Shown: one piece after another, positions 34,040 through 42,461 of the stretch | Layout of the letters: each line of letters opens with the position of its first letter | How positions within the stretch are numbered: the first letter of the stretch is position 1 | Source: Phaeospirillum tilakii | GTDB lineage: Bacteria; Pseudomonadota; Alphaproteobacteria; Rhodospirillales; Magnetospirillaceae | Direction of reading: 5' to 3' | DNA: 64,000 nucleotides | NCBI RefSeq assembly: GCF_042683125.1 | Contig: NZ_JBHUIY010000013.1 | Location: forward strand, 1 to 64,000 | The notes under the pieces: model-generated | Databases searched by the model: none | What the model was told of the DNA's origin: nothing | What the model saw: the letters and a program-made list of their open reading frames with translations, nothing else | Translations under genes and position numbers: made by a program

Positions 34040-36574
34040 TTGCCGTTGGACCAGAGCATCACCCGCATCTTTCAGGCCGACCCGCTGACCTGCCCGCCGG
34101 AGATTCCGGTGCGCGAGGCGGCGCGGCGGATGGCCCAGGCCCGGCGTGGCGCGATCCTGGTCGGCGCGCCCGGCCGCCCGGTCGGGATCTGGACCGAGCA
34201 CGACGCCCTGACCCTCGACCTCGCCGATCCGGCCGCGCTCGACCAGCCGATCGAGCGGGTGATGAGCGCCCCGCTCAAGACCATCCCCCATCACGCCACC
34301 GTCGGCGAGGCCGGGGTGCTGTTCCGGCTGGAGCGGGTGCGCCATCTGGTGGTGGTCGATGACAGCGGCCGCGCCATCGGCCTGATCGGCCAGAGCGAGG
34401 TGGTGCTGCGCCACGGGGTCGAGCATTTCCTGATGCTGCACGGGGTGCGTTCGGCGCTGCGGCGGCCGTTGCTGGCGCTGCCGGCCGGGCTCGGGGTGGC
34501 CGAGGCGGTGGCCCGGCTCGATCAGGCCCAGGCCGACGCCGCCCTGGTGGTCGCCGGCGACGGGGTGCCGGGCATCGTCACCGAGCGCGACGTGGTGCGG
34601 CTGATCGGCCGGGACGGGCCGCTGCCCGCGACCCTCGACGCGGTGGCCAGCCGGCCGGTGCGGACCATCGGCGCCGACGAAAGCCTGCTCGCCGCCCGCG
34701 CCCTGCTCGAAGCCCACGGCATCCGCCATCTGCTGGTGACCGAGCCGGACGGGCGGCGGATCGGCCTGCTGTCCTTCGCCGACATCCTGGCCGCGCTGCA
34801 ATATGAATATGTCCACCGCCTGCACGAGGCGCTGCTCGACCGCGACGAGGCGCTGTTGCGGGCGCGGCAGGAACTGGGGCTGGCGCGGCGGGTGATCGAC
34901 GCCTCGCTCGACGGGGTGATGATCGTCAACACCGCGTTCGAGATCGAGTTCGTCAACCCCGCCTTCACCCACATCACCGGCTATGCCCCCGAGGAGGCGA
35001 TCGGCCGCAATCCGCGCCTGCTCGCCTCCGGCCGCCAGGACGAGGCGTTCTACCGCGACCTGTTCCTCGCCTTGACCAGCCACGGCCATTGGCAGGGCGA
35101 GATCTGGAACCGGCGCAAGAGCGGCGAGATCTATCCGGAATGGCTCAGCATCGACGTCCTCCGCGACGAGGACGGCGAGGTGGTGCGCTATGCCGCCGTG
35201 TTCAGCGACATCAGCGAGCGCAAGCGCACCGAGGAGCGGATCAAGAACCTCGCCTTCTTCGACGTGCTGACCGGGCTGCCCAACCGGCGGCTGTTCACCG
35301 ACCGGCTCCAGCTGGCGGTGGCCAACGCCTCGCGCCATGGCCAGTACCTCGCGGTGATGTTCCTCGACCTCGATCTGTTCAAGCGGATCAATGATTCGCT
35401 CGGCCACGGCATCGGCGATCAGGTGCTGATCGAGACCGCCCGCCGGCTGGGCCAGGGCGTGCGCGAGGGCGACACGGTGGCCCGCCTCGGCGGCGACGAA
35501 TTCACCATCCTGCTGCCCCAGGTCGATCAGATCGAATCCGCCGCCCGGCTGGCCGAGCGGCTGCTGGCCCAGATCCGCCAGCCGGTGCTGGTCGAGGGGC
35601 ATGAACTGTACGTCACCGCCTCGATCGGCATCGCCATCCATCCCGACAACGGGCCGGGGGTCGAGGCGCTGGTCAAGAACGCCGACACCGCGATGTACCG
35701 GGCCAAGGATCTCGGCCGCAACGGCTTCCAGCTTTATTCGCCGACGATGAACGCCCGCTCGTTCGAACGGCTGGCGATGGAGGCGGCGTTGCGCCACGCC
35801 GTGCGGCGCAACGAGTTCCGCCTCGCCTATCAGGTCAAGGTCGATCTGGTCAGCGGCCGGATGTCGGGGGTCGAGGCGCTGGTGCGCTGGCACCATCCCG
35901 AGGCCGGACTGGTGCCGCCGGCCGAGTTCATCCCGCTGGCCGAGAGCATGGGGGTGATCTCCGACATCGGCGAATGGGTGCTGCGCGAGGCCTGCCGCCA
36001 GTGCCAGCAATGGCGCGATCTCGGCCTGCCGCCGGTGCGGGTGGCGGTCAACGTCTCGGCGCTCCAGTTCCACGAGACCGATATCCCGGCGGTGGTCGGC
36101 CGCGCCTTGCGCGACAGCGGCCTGCCGCCGCACCTGCTCGAACTGGAACTGACCGAATCGGTGTTGATGCAGCGGGTCGATGAGGTGGCGGGCGTGCTGC
36201 GCGACCTGCGGGCGATGGGGGTGCGGATCTCGATCGACGATTTCGGCACCGGCTATTCCAGCCTCAGCTACCTCAAGCGGATGCCGATCGACGCGCTGAA
36301 GATCGACCGCTCGTTCGTCAACGACATCTTCAGCGATGACGGACAGGTGGCGGAAGAGGGCGCCTCGATCGTCTCGACCATCATCACCCTGGCCCACAAC
36401 CTCCGCCTCAAGGCGATCGCCGAGGGAGTCGAAACGGTGGCCCAGGCCCTGTTCCTGCGCCAGCGCGGCTGCGACGAGGTCCAGGGCTTCCTGATCAGCC
36501 GCCCGGTCTCGGGTGAGGACCTGATCAGCCTGTTCGATCGCAACCTGCTGCCCGACGCGGTCGGGGAGGAGTAA
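34040..36574 (+). CDS. CBS-PAS-GGDEF-EAL cyclic-di-GMP enzyme
   Basis: 844 residues from TTG 34040 (GAGAGG upstream); no ATG or GTG suits, so the start is tentative. CBS repeats (about 8-250) come first, then a PAS domain (about 282-400, VIDASLDGVMIVN). A GGDEF domain has intact GGDEF at about 484 and an inhibitory RxxD five residues before it. The EAL domain keeps EALVRWHHPE (about 611), NVSALQF, ELTES, DDFGTGYSS (about 732) and AEGVET. Both synthesis and breakdown of c-di-GMP are thus possible. CBS domains could bind adenine nucleotides. Confidence 0.88.
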   Translation: MPLDQSITRIFQADPLTCPPEIPVREAARRMAQARRGAILVGAPGRPVGIWTEHDALTLDLADPAALDQPIERVMSAPLKTIPHHATVGEAGVLFRLERVRHLVVVDDSGRAIGLIGQSEVVLRHGVEHFLMLHGVRSALRRPLLALPAGLGVAEAVARLDQAQADAALVVAGDGVPGIVTERDVVRLIGRDGPLPATLDAVASRPVRTIGADESLLAARALLEAHGIRHLLVTEPDGRRIGLLSFADILAALQYEYVHRLHEALLDRDEALLRARQELGLARRVIDASLDGVMIVNTAFEIEFVNPAFTHITGYAPEEAIGRNPRLLASGRQDEAFYRDLFLALTSHGHWQGEIWNRRKSGEIYPEWLSIDVLRDEDGEVVRYAAVFSDISERKRTEERIKNLAFFDVLTGLPNRRLFTDRLQLAVANASRHGQYLAVMFLDLDLFKRINDSLGHGIGDQVLIETARRLGQGVREGDTVARLGGDEFTILLPQVDQIESAARLAERLLAQIRQPVLVEGHELYVTASIGIAIHPDNGPGVEALVKNADTAMYRAKDLGRNGFQLYSPTMNARSFERLAMEAALRHAVRRNEFRLAYQVKVDLVSGRMSGVEALVRWHHPEAGLVPPAEFIPLAESMGVISDIGEWVLREACRQCQQWRDLGLPPVRVAVNVSALQFHETDIPAVVGRALRDSGLPPHLLELELTESVLMQRVDEVAGVLRDLRAMGVRISIDDFGTGYSSLSYLKRMPIDALKIDRSFVNDIFSDDGQVAEEGASIVSTIITLAHNLRLKAIAEGVETVAQALFLRQRGCDEVQGFLISRPVSGEDLISLFDRNLLPDAVGEE

Positions 36575-36584
36575 GGACGAAAAA

Positions 36585-36648
36585 GCGGGCTCTGCCCGCA
36601 CCCGCCAAGGGCCGCAAGGCCCTTGGATCCCGTCGATGGTCGGGAAAT
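36585..36648. repeat. Two-hairpin palindromic repeat, left member of an inverted pair
   Basis: GCGGGCTCTGCCCGC (36585-36599), ACCCG, arms CCAAGGGCC/GGCCCTTGG (36605-36626), then ATCCCGTCGATGGTCGGGAAA. An inverted copy of the whole 60-base unit occurs at 37184-37243, so the two bracket the gene at 36660-37106. Confidence 0.8.
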
Positions 36649-36659
36649 CTGGATGCCGT

Positions 36660-37106
36660 TCAGTTCGGCTCGGGCTTTTTGGTCTTTTCCTTCCAGTTGA
36701 ACGGAGTCCAGCTCGCCAATTGCTGCCGCTCCATCCGGCTGAGTTCGGCGCTGATCTCGGCTTCGGAGGCTCCTTCGTAATCAAGCCTGCGCTGAAGCGC
36801 GATCAAGCCAAAATAACGCTGCCACTGCCATTTCGAAGCCATGCCGGGATTGTAGAGGCCAACCCATCCCAGGATGGCCGCTGGTGCGAAAGACAAGAGC
36901 GACAGATAGAATTCGGTATTCCCGTTTCCGGTGATCGAATTCAGGGTGTCCTTGTTCGAAGTGAAGAGGCCGGCGGCGAAGCTGCAAACAGCAGCGGTCA
37001 GTCTTGACAAGCTGTCAGAATAATAAAAGAAGGCGGCTCTGCGAAAAGCATTGTTTTTGGATTGTATGATGAGCGATCGTAGGGAAGGGATGTAATCGTC
37101 AGCCAT
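36660..37106 (-). CDS. Small two-helix membrane protein, possibly SLATT-like
   Basis: 148 residues from ATG 37106, with GGAGGG upstream. Two hydrophobic helices (about 32-50, SRLTAAVCSFAAGLF; about 68-88, FYLSLLSFAPAAILGWVGL) are followed by a long charged helix with KWQWQRYFGLIALQRRLDYE. This two-helix plus C-terminal-helix layout resembles SLATT/DUF4231 proteins, pore-forming partners in nucleotide-signalled defence, but the match is weak and no cyclase or SLOG gene is nearby. Its composition is less GC-rich than its neighbours, and inverted repeat copies lie on both sides. Confidence 0.6.
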   Translation of the reverse strand: MADDYIPSLRSLIIQSKNNAFRRAAFFYYSDSLSRLTAAVCSFAAGLFTSNKDTLNSITGNGNTEFYLSLLSFAPAAILGWVGLYNPGMASKWQWQRYFGLIALQRRLDYEGASEAEISAELSRMERQQLASWTPFNWKEKTKKPEPN

Positions 37107-37183
37107 GATTCCCTCCGTCTGGTTGATGTCGTCCCTTGTTGTTTCGTAAAGACAAAGTCCGGCCAGACCCCCGGGAGCCGTTT

Positions 37184-37243
37184 CCCGACCATCAATGGGT
37201 TCCAAGGGCCTTGCGGCCCTTGGCGGGTGCGGGCAGAGCCCGC
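37184..37243. repeat. Two-hairpin palindromic repeat, right member of an inverted pair
   Basis: TTTCCCGACCATCAATGGG, then arms CCAAGGGCC/GGCCCTTGG (37202-37223), CGGGT and GCGGGCAGAGCCCGC (37229-37243), followed by GTTTTTC. It mirrors 36585-36648 almost base for base. Confidence 0.8.
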
Positions 37244-37250
37244 GTTTTTC

Positions 37251-38333
37251 TCAGAACAGCAGCTTGACCGCCTTGGCCCGGTCGGCGGGGGACAGGGTCG
37301 GGTTCAGTCCGAGGTAATGGAACGCGGTGCGGCCGGTGGCGTCGCTGCGGGCGGGGTCGCCGCCGGTGGCCAGGGCGGCCTCGATCACCGTCAAGGGCGC
37401 GTGGGCGGCGGCCTCGATCAGCGGGGTGGACAGCAGTCCGTCGGGGGCCGGCGGGGTCGGGCCGGGCTGGCGGGCCAGCGCGGCGGCGGGGTCGCGGGCG
37501 AAGCTCTCCAGCTTGGCGAAATCGGCGGTCTGGGCCGCCGGCACCGGGCAGTCGGTCAGCGGGCCGGCGAGTTGGCCGAGGGCGCGGGCGGCGGCTTCCA
37601 GCCGGGGGCGCTGGCTGGCGGCGACGCGGCAGGGCAGGCGGAGGAAGCGTCCGTCGAAGCGGCCGCCGGGGCCGCGCCGGGCGACCAGATCATAGCCGGC
37701 GAGGCGGGGCAGCAGGTCGGCCAGCAGCACCGCGTCGGCCCGGCGCAGGGTGATGGCGAGGCGGACGAAGGCGTTGGTCAGCGCGTCGCCGCCCCGGCGC
37801 GGCGGCGGCGGCAGCAGTTCGAGGTAGCTGACCAGCCATTCCTCGCGCGCGGCCTGGGCCGGGTCGCGGGTCATCCGCGCCTCGCTCGGCAGGCGGCGGG
37901 CGATCGCCCGATCGGCCGCGTCGAGGGCGCGCTGGGCGGCGGCGGCGTCGCCCTGCTCGATCCGGCGCAGCGCCTCGCCCAGCATTTCCAGCCGGTCTCC
38001 CGGCGGCAGGGGCTCGGCGGCGCGGCCGGCGGCCGCCTGATTGAGCGCGGTCTGGACCCGGGCGAACGCCACCGCGCCGCCGCCGCGCTCGGGCCAGACG
38101 GTGGGCGGCAGGGTGGCGATCTGGGGCGCCGGGGCGGGCGGCGGTGCCGGTTCCTCGGCGGCGGGGGCGGGGGGCGGCTCGATGGCCGCCGGGGGGGCAT
38201 CCGGGGCGGCGGCCGGGGCGGCCGGCGCGGCCGGCGGGGGCGCGGGCGGGGCCGACAGGCGCCACCAGCCGAGGCCGAGGGCCAGGGCGACCACGGCGGC
38301 GGGGGCGATCTTCCACAGCGGGGAGGGCGGCAT
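37251..38333 (-). CDS. Membrane-anchored protein with Pro/Ala linker and ankyrin-like C-terminus
   Basis: 360 residues. An N-terminal signal anchor (about 8-25) is followed by a Pro/Ala-rich linker (about 28-75), a helical domain with many Arg/Glu, and a C-terminal stretch (STPLIEAAAHAPLTVIEAAL, GGDPARSDATGRTAFHYLG) that reads like one or two ankyrin repeats. It probably sits in the periplasm. Its ATG directly abuts the antiporter stop at 38334, so they are likely cotranslated and may work together. No known family assigned. Confidence 0.7.
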   Translation of the reverse strand: MPPSPLWKIAPAAVVALALGLGWWRLSAPPAPPPAAPAAPAAAPDAPPAAIEPPPAPAAEEPAPPPAPAPQIATLPPTVWPERGGGAVAFARVQTALNQAAAGRAAEPLPPGDRLEMLGEALRRIEQGDAAAAQRALDAADRAIARRLPSEARMTRDPAQAAREEWLVSYLELLPPPPRRGGDALTNAFVRLAITLRRADAVLLADLLPRLAGYDLVARRGPGGRFDGRFLRLPCRVAASQRPRLEAAARALGQLAGPLTDCPVPAAQTADFAKLESFARDPAAALARQPGPTPPAPDGLLSTPLIEAAAHAPLTVIEAALATGGDPARSDATGRTAFHYLGLNPTLSPADRAKAVKLLF

Positions 38334-40172
38334 TCACGGGCTCCTTTCGCTCGGGCCGTCGGCCGGCGGGCGGCGGCGCAGCAGCCGGCGCAGCATCGAT
38401 TTCAGCTCGGACGGGCTCTGGAACAGCGGCAGGCGCGGGCGGTCCACCGCCGTCGCCTCGATCGCCAGACCGATTTCCGAGATCGAATCGTCCCAATCGA
38501 GGGCGCGGACGATCAGTTCCATCTCGCCGAGCGGAACGCGGTCGCCCACCCCCGGCGGATAGCCCAGCCGCCGCGCCAGCCATTCCGCCGCGGTCTGGCC
38601 GAGATCCTCGGGCGGCAGCACCAGATCGTAGGAGGCGGCGACGTCCTTCATCCGGGTGGCGGGGGCGATGGCGAAATCGCCGAAGAAGCGGTGATCGGCC
38701 TCGGCCAGCGGCGCCGGGCTGGCGAACAGGCGGTCGAGGTGGGGCACCCGCTCGGGCCGGGCGAACAGATAGGCGGTGTCGCCCGGCCGCAGCGCGTTGA
38801 TGGCGAAGCCGCCGAAGGTGCGGCCGTTGCGCAGCACCAGCGAAGGCTCGGCCCAGGGCGGCAGGCGCTGGCCGCGCGCCACCAGCGAATCCGCCACCAC
38901 CCGATAGGCCACCAACTCGTGGCGGGCGCCGGGAATTTCCAGCTCCACCCGTTCGACCGGGCCGATCCGGCGCGGCACCACCTGACCGAGGAAGCGGGCG
39001 ACCGGGCCGATGGTCCAGCCCTGCAACGAGAGGCTGAGCAGCACCACCAGGAAGGTGACGGTGAAATATTCGCGCCCGTGCGGCAGGCCGGCGACCATCG
39101 GCACGATCGACAGCAGCACCGACACCGAGCCGCGCAGCCCGACCCAGGCGATGAAGGTGGTGTCGTTACGCTTGAATCCGAACGGCAGCAGGCACAGCCA
39201 GGTCGCCAGCGGCCGCGCCACCAGCATCAGCACCGCCGCCACCGCCAGCGCGCCGGGCAGGTAGGGCGGGAATTCCGACGGGGTGGCGAGCAGGCCGAGG
39301 GTCAGGAACATCGCGATCTGGGCCAGCCAGGTCAGCCCTTCCTGGAACCGGCGCATCGTCTCGGGGGCGGCGATGCGGGCGTTGCCGGCGATCAGGCCGG
39401 CGATGTAGACGGCGAGAAAGCCGCTGCCGCCGATCGCCCCGGTGGCGGCGAACACCACCATCGCCAGACTGAGCGCCGCCAGCGGCTGCAATCCGCGTTC
39501 GAACCCCATCCGGTTGACCGCCAGCACGATCAGCCCGCCGCCGGCCATCCCGGCCAGGGCGCCGACACCGAACTGGGTGAAGAAGTCGGACAGGATGCCG
39601 ACCCCGGCCCAGCCATGCCCGCCGGCGTGACCGGTGCCGGCCAGCAATCCGACCAGGGCCAGGGTCAGGAAGATCGCCATCGGATCGTTGCTGCCGGATT
39701 CGACCTCCAGCGTGGCGCGGACGCGCTCGCGCAGGTTGAGCCCGCCGACCCGCAGCAGAAAGAACACCGCCGCCGCGTCGGTCGAACTGACGATCGCGCC
39801 GAGCAAAGCGGATTCGATCCAGCCGAGATCGAGCACGTAATGGGCGGGCAGGGCGACCACCAGGGTGGTGACGGCGACGCCGACGCTGGCCAGGGCCAGG
39901 GCGGGAAAGGCGGCGGCGCGGAAGGCCTTGATCCCGGTGTGAAAACCGGAATCGAACAGCACCACCGCCAGGGCGACGCTGCCGATCAGATAGGCGGTGC
40001 GGGCGTCGTCGAAATGGATGTGGCCGATGCCGTCCTCGCCGGCCAGCAGGCCGACGGTGAGGAACACCAGCAGCAGGGGCGCGCCGATGCGGGTGCTGAG
40101 CAGACTGGAGAAAATGCTGAGCGCCACCAGACCCGATACGATCAGGATGGCGACGTTCATGGATTCGATCAT
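38334..40172 (-). CDS. CPA1 family cation/proton antiporter, NhaP2 (CvrA)-like
   Basis: 612 residues from ATG 40172. Twelve or so helices form the exchanger core, with SSTDAAAVFFLL and EVESGSNDPMAIFLT supplying the ion-site acidic residues (Ser-Asn-Asp of the NhaP2 group). The cytoplasmic C-terminus holds a TrkA_C/RCK_C domain (about 405-485) and a CorC-like tail (about 495-585), the layout of the potassium/proton antiporter NhaP2. It should help keep K+ and pH balance. A second ATG at 40160 is also possible. Confidence 0.88.
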   Translation of the reverse strand: MIESMNVAILIVSGLVALSIFSSLLSTRIGAPLLLVFLTVGLLAGEDGIGHIHFDDARTAYLIGSVALAVVLFDSGFHTGIKAFRAAAFPALALASVGVAVTTLVVALPAHYVLDLGWIESALLGAIVSSTDAAAVFFLLRVGGLNLRERVRATLEVESGSNDPMAIFLTLALVGLLAGTGHAGGHGWAGVGILSDFFTQFGVGALAGMAGGGLIVLAVNRMGFERGLQPLAALSLAMVVFAATGAIGGSGFLAVYIAGLIAGNARIAAPETMRRFQEGLTWLAQIAMFLTLGLLATPSEFPPYLPGALAVAAVLMLVARPLATWLCLLPFGFKRNDTTFIAWVGLRGSVSVLLSIVPMVAGLPHGREYFTVTFLVVLLSLSLQGWTIGPVARFLGQVVPRRIGPVERVELEIPGARHELVAYRVVADSLVARGQRLPPWAEPSLVLRNGRTFGGFAINALRPGDTAYLFARPERVPHLDRLFASPAPLAEADHRFFGDFAIAPATRMKDVAASYDLVLPPEDLGQTAAEWLARRLGYPPGVGDRVPLGEMELIVRALDWDDSISEIGLAIEATAVDRPRLPLFQSPSELKSMLRRLLRRRPPADGPSERSP

Positions 40173-40658
40173 TGTGGGGCAGGCTCTCGGGTGGGGGGTG
40201 AGGCCGAGCGGAACGTCCCGCCACAATAACAACAGATCCCCGCCCGGCTAAAGCGTCCAGGCCCACTTTCGCGGCAAAAAATGTGCCTGCGGCCGGGCTG
40301 CCGCCCAGACCCGCTCGGGGAGCAGGCTCCCCGAACCCCTCCTTTTTTGGTTCCTCTCGGATTGGCGGGGCGAGCGGCTGTCGTCCTTTCCGTTATGCGC
40401 GGACCTGATCCACGCCCCCCCCGAAGCGTATATGCAGACCGGATCCCTGCATCCACGTGGAGCTGGCTCACACTTTGGCGGTACTTGGCACAGGGATGAG
40501 CGGGGCACGCGGATCTTGAGGCCTTGGCGGTCAAGATCGTTCACGGGTGAGTGCTTCGTCACGTTTCGTTGGGAAAGCTCTTGTCACGAACACGCTATGG
40601 GAGCATATAGCCAATACATGAATTTTAAGTGGTGTGCCTGGTCATGTGGAAGTACGTG
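40173..40658. other. Divergent intergenic region with a palindromic repeat
   Basis: 486 bases between the antiporter and an AT-rich orphan gene. At 40295-40333 are GGGCTGCCGCCC and CGGGGAGCAGGCTCCCCG, followed by ACCCCTCCTTTTTTGG, another member of the repeat family although no gene ends here. The rest (40380-40620) has short open frames only; nothing recognised. Confidence 0.5.
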
Positions 40659-41177
40659 ATGAGGGAAATTCGGGATGCGCCTTTGCGTTCAATTTATTAT
40701 ATTTTAACAATTCCGATGCTGGTCGTTGGCTTAATAAGCTTGTTATATGGTGATTTTGGACGGCAGCAAGAAAAGGGTTCCGGAGTATCTGTTGCTCCAG
40801 TTGTTAGTCAAATTCCATCGACCTCGCAGGCTAGTCCTTCGCCTCCCTCATCTCTGGTGGCGATCGAAAGCAAAAATGTTACTGTTCCTTCGGGGAGCGA
40901 TGAAAAAAACGAATGGCTTTTCGTTACCTTTATTAAAGGTTTTGTCGCCATTGTTGCTTTTATTATTACTCTTGGCTGTCTATTTTATGCTGTAATCATT
41001 GATGTTGTCCTGGTCCTTTTTGGGAAAAACTTCCCGTGCGTTTCCGCAGTCTGGCACCTGGGCTGGGATGTTATCTTCATTGGGTGGTATTGGGACGCGC
41101 CCAGCGCCTATTCAAAATTCTGGTTGCTTCCGGTCCAGCTTATGGTGCTCGCTGGTGCCGGGAATGCCGAAAAATGA
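40659..41177 (+). CDS. AT-rich orphan membrane protein
   Basis: 172 residues from ATG 40659, preceded at six bases by GGAAG; in-frame starts at 40629 and 40644 lack such a site. Hydrophobic helices lie near residues 11-31 (YYILTIPMLVVGLISLLYG) and 88-125, with a Ser/Pro-rich loop between them. The base composition is much more AT-rich than the flanking genes. No family recognised. It is followed by a terminator-like repeat and lies convergent to dcd. Probably a horizontally acquired orphan. Confidence 0.55.
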   Translation: MREIRDAPLRSIYYILTIPMLVVGLISLLYGDFGRQQEKGSGVSVAPVVSQIPSTSQASPSPPSSLVAIESKNVTVPSGSDEKNEWLFVTFIKGFVAIVAFIITLGCLFYAVIIDVVLVLFGKNFPCVSAVWHLGWDVIFIGWYWDAPSAYSKFWLLPVQLMVLAGAGNAEK

Positions 41178-41192
41178 AAAAAAGCATGGGTT

Positions 41193-41236
41193 CCAAGGGC
41201 CTTGCGGCCCTTGGCGGGTGCAGGGCAGCGCCCTGC
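41193..41236. repeat. Two-hairpin palindromic repeat between convergent genes
   Basis: Arms CCAAGGGCC/GGCCCTTGG (41193-41214), CGGGT, then GCAGGGCAGCGCCCTGC (41220-41236) followed by GCTTTTTCC, which would terminate rightward transcription from the orphan gene. The first hairpin equals several other copies; the second differs in matched positions. Confidence 0.8.
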
Positions 41237-41253
41237 GCTTTTTCCCCGACGGC

Positions 41254-41805
41254 TTACAGCCGGGGCAGGGTGACCCCCTGCTGTCCCTGATACTTGCCGG
41301 CGCGGTCGCGGTACGATACCTCACAGGGGCTTTCCCCCTTGAGGAACAGGAACTGGCAGGCGCCTTCGTTGGCGTAGATCTTGGCCGGCAGCGGGGTGGT
41401 GTTGGAGAATTCGAGCGTCACATGCCCTTCCCATTCGGGTTCGAGCGGGGTGACGTTGACGATGATGCCGCAGCGGGCATAGGTCGATTTGCCCAGGCAG
41501 ATCACCAGCACGTCGCGCGGGATGCGGAAATATTCCACCGTGCGGGCCAGGGCGAAGCTGTTGGGCGGGATGACGCAGACGTCGGTCTCGCGATCGACGA
41601 AGCTCGCCGCGGAAAACTGCTTGGGATCGACCACCGCCGAATCGACGTTGGTGAAGATCTTGAACTCGCGGCTGACCCGGGCGTCGTAGCCGTAGGAGGA
41701 CAGGCCGTAGGAGATCACCCCGTCGCGTTGCAGCTTCTCGGTGAAGGGCTCGATCATGCCCCGGTGGGCCTGTTCGCGGATCCAGCTGTCCGGCATCACC
41801 GCCAT
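41254..41805 (-). CDS. dcd: dCTP deaminase
   Basis: Deaminates dCTP to dUTP, the main source of dTMP precursors in many proteobacteria. It has 183 residues from ATG 41805. SYGLSSYGYDARVSREFKIF, the substrate-site GKSTYARCGIIVNVTPLEPEWEGHVTLE (Glu general base) and the C-terminal GKYQGQQGVTLPR are all typical. It is monocistronic between a terminator-like repeat and the rplI gene. Confidence 0.95.
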   Translation of the reverse strand: MAVMPDSWIREQAHRGMIEPFTEKLQRDGVISYGLSSYGYDARVSREFKIFTNVDSAVVDPKQFSAASFVDRETDVCVIPPNSFALARTVEYFRIPRDVLVICLGKSTYARCGIIVNVTPLEPEWEGHVTLEFSNTTPLPAKIYANEGACQFLFLKGESPCEVSYRDRAGKYQGQQGVTLPRL

Positions 41806-41905
41806 GACGGTGTCTCTCCCAGCAAAACAAAAAAGACGCGGCCGGCCCGAACAGACGGGCCGGCCGGCGGGACCTTCGTGGCGCGACGCCGGCCGGTGTC
41901 CGAGA

Positions 41906-42460
41906 TTACTCGGCCTGCTCGGCGTCGATGTCGATCTCGATTTCCTCGACGATCTCTTCCTCGATCACCTCTTCCTCGACCTCTTCCTCGGCGGCGAGGG
42001 CGCGTTCGGCCTCTTCCTGCGAGCGGGCGACGGTGACGGTGACGGTGACCGCGACTTCCGGATGCAGCGCGACGCGGACGGCGTAGCGGCCGAGGGTCTT
42101 GATCGGGTTGTCGAGGGCGACCTGACGGCGCTCGACGGTGAAGCCCGAGGCCTTGATCGCGTCGGCGACGTCCTTGCCGGACACCGAACCGTAGAGCTGG
42201 CCGCTCTCGCCGGCCTGACGGACCATCAGCACATTGAGGCCGGTCATCTTGTCGGCGACCGCCTGGGCTTCTTCACGCCGCTTGAGGTTCAGGGCCTCAA
42301 GCTGGACACGCTGCTTCTCGAAGTAGTCCATGTTGGACTTGGAGGCGCGCAGCGCCTTCTTCTGCGGCAGCAGGAAATTGCGGGCGAAGCCGGGCTTGAC
42401 GTTGACCACGTCGCCCATCTGGCCCAGCTTCTCGATGCGTTCGAGCAGGATGACTTCCAT
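41906..42460 (-). CDS. rplI: 50S ribosomal protein bL9
   Basis: Large-subunit protein binding 23S rRNA near the L1 stalk. It has 184 residues; the N-domain MEVILLERIEKLGQMGDVVN, linker helix and C-domain are followed by an acidic tail of about 30 residues (repeated EEEV/IEEE), as in other alphaproteobacteria. It is the last gene of rpsF-rpsR-DUF2232-rplI and starts one base after the DUF2232 stop. Confidence 0.96.
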   Translation of the reverse strand: MEVILLERIEKLGQMGDVVNVKPGFARNFLLPQKKALRASKSNMDYFEKQRVQLEALNLKRREEAQAVADKMTGLNVLMVRQAGESGQLYGSVSGKDVADAIKASGFTVERRQVALDNPIKTLGRYAVRVALHPEVAVTVTVTVARSQEEAERALAAEEEVEEEVIEEEIVEEIEIDIDAEQAE

Positions 42461-42461
42461 T

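Noticed and set aside
37227..40229. A 1000-codon plus-strand frame across the ankyrin-like and antiporter genes
   Set aside because: It is antisense to two recognised genes and encodes a Gly/Gln/His-rich low-complexity product.
40380..40620. Possible integrase or transposase remnant upstream of the AT-rich orphan gene
   Set aside because: Frames on both strands are short and show no recombinase or transposase motif.
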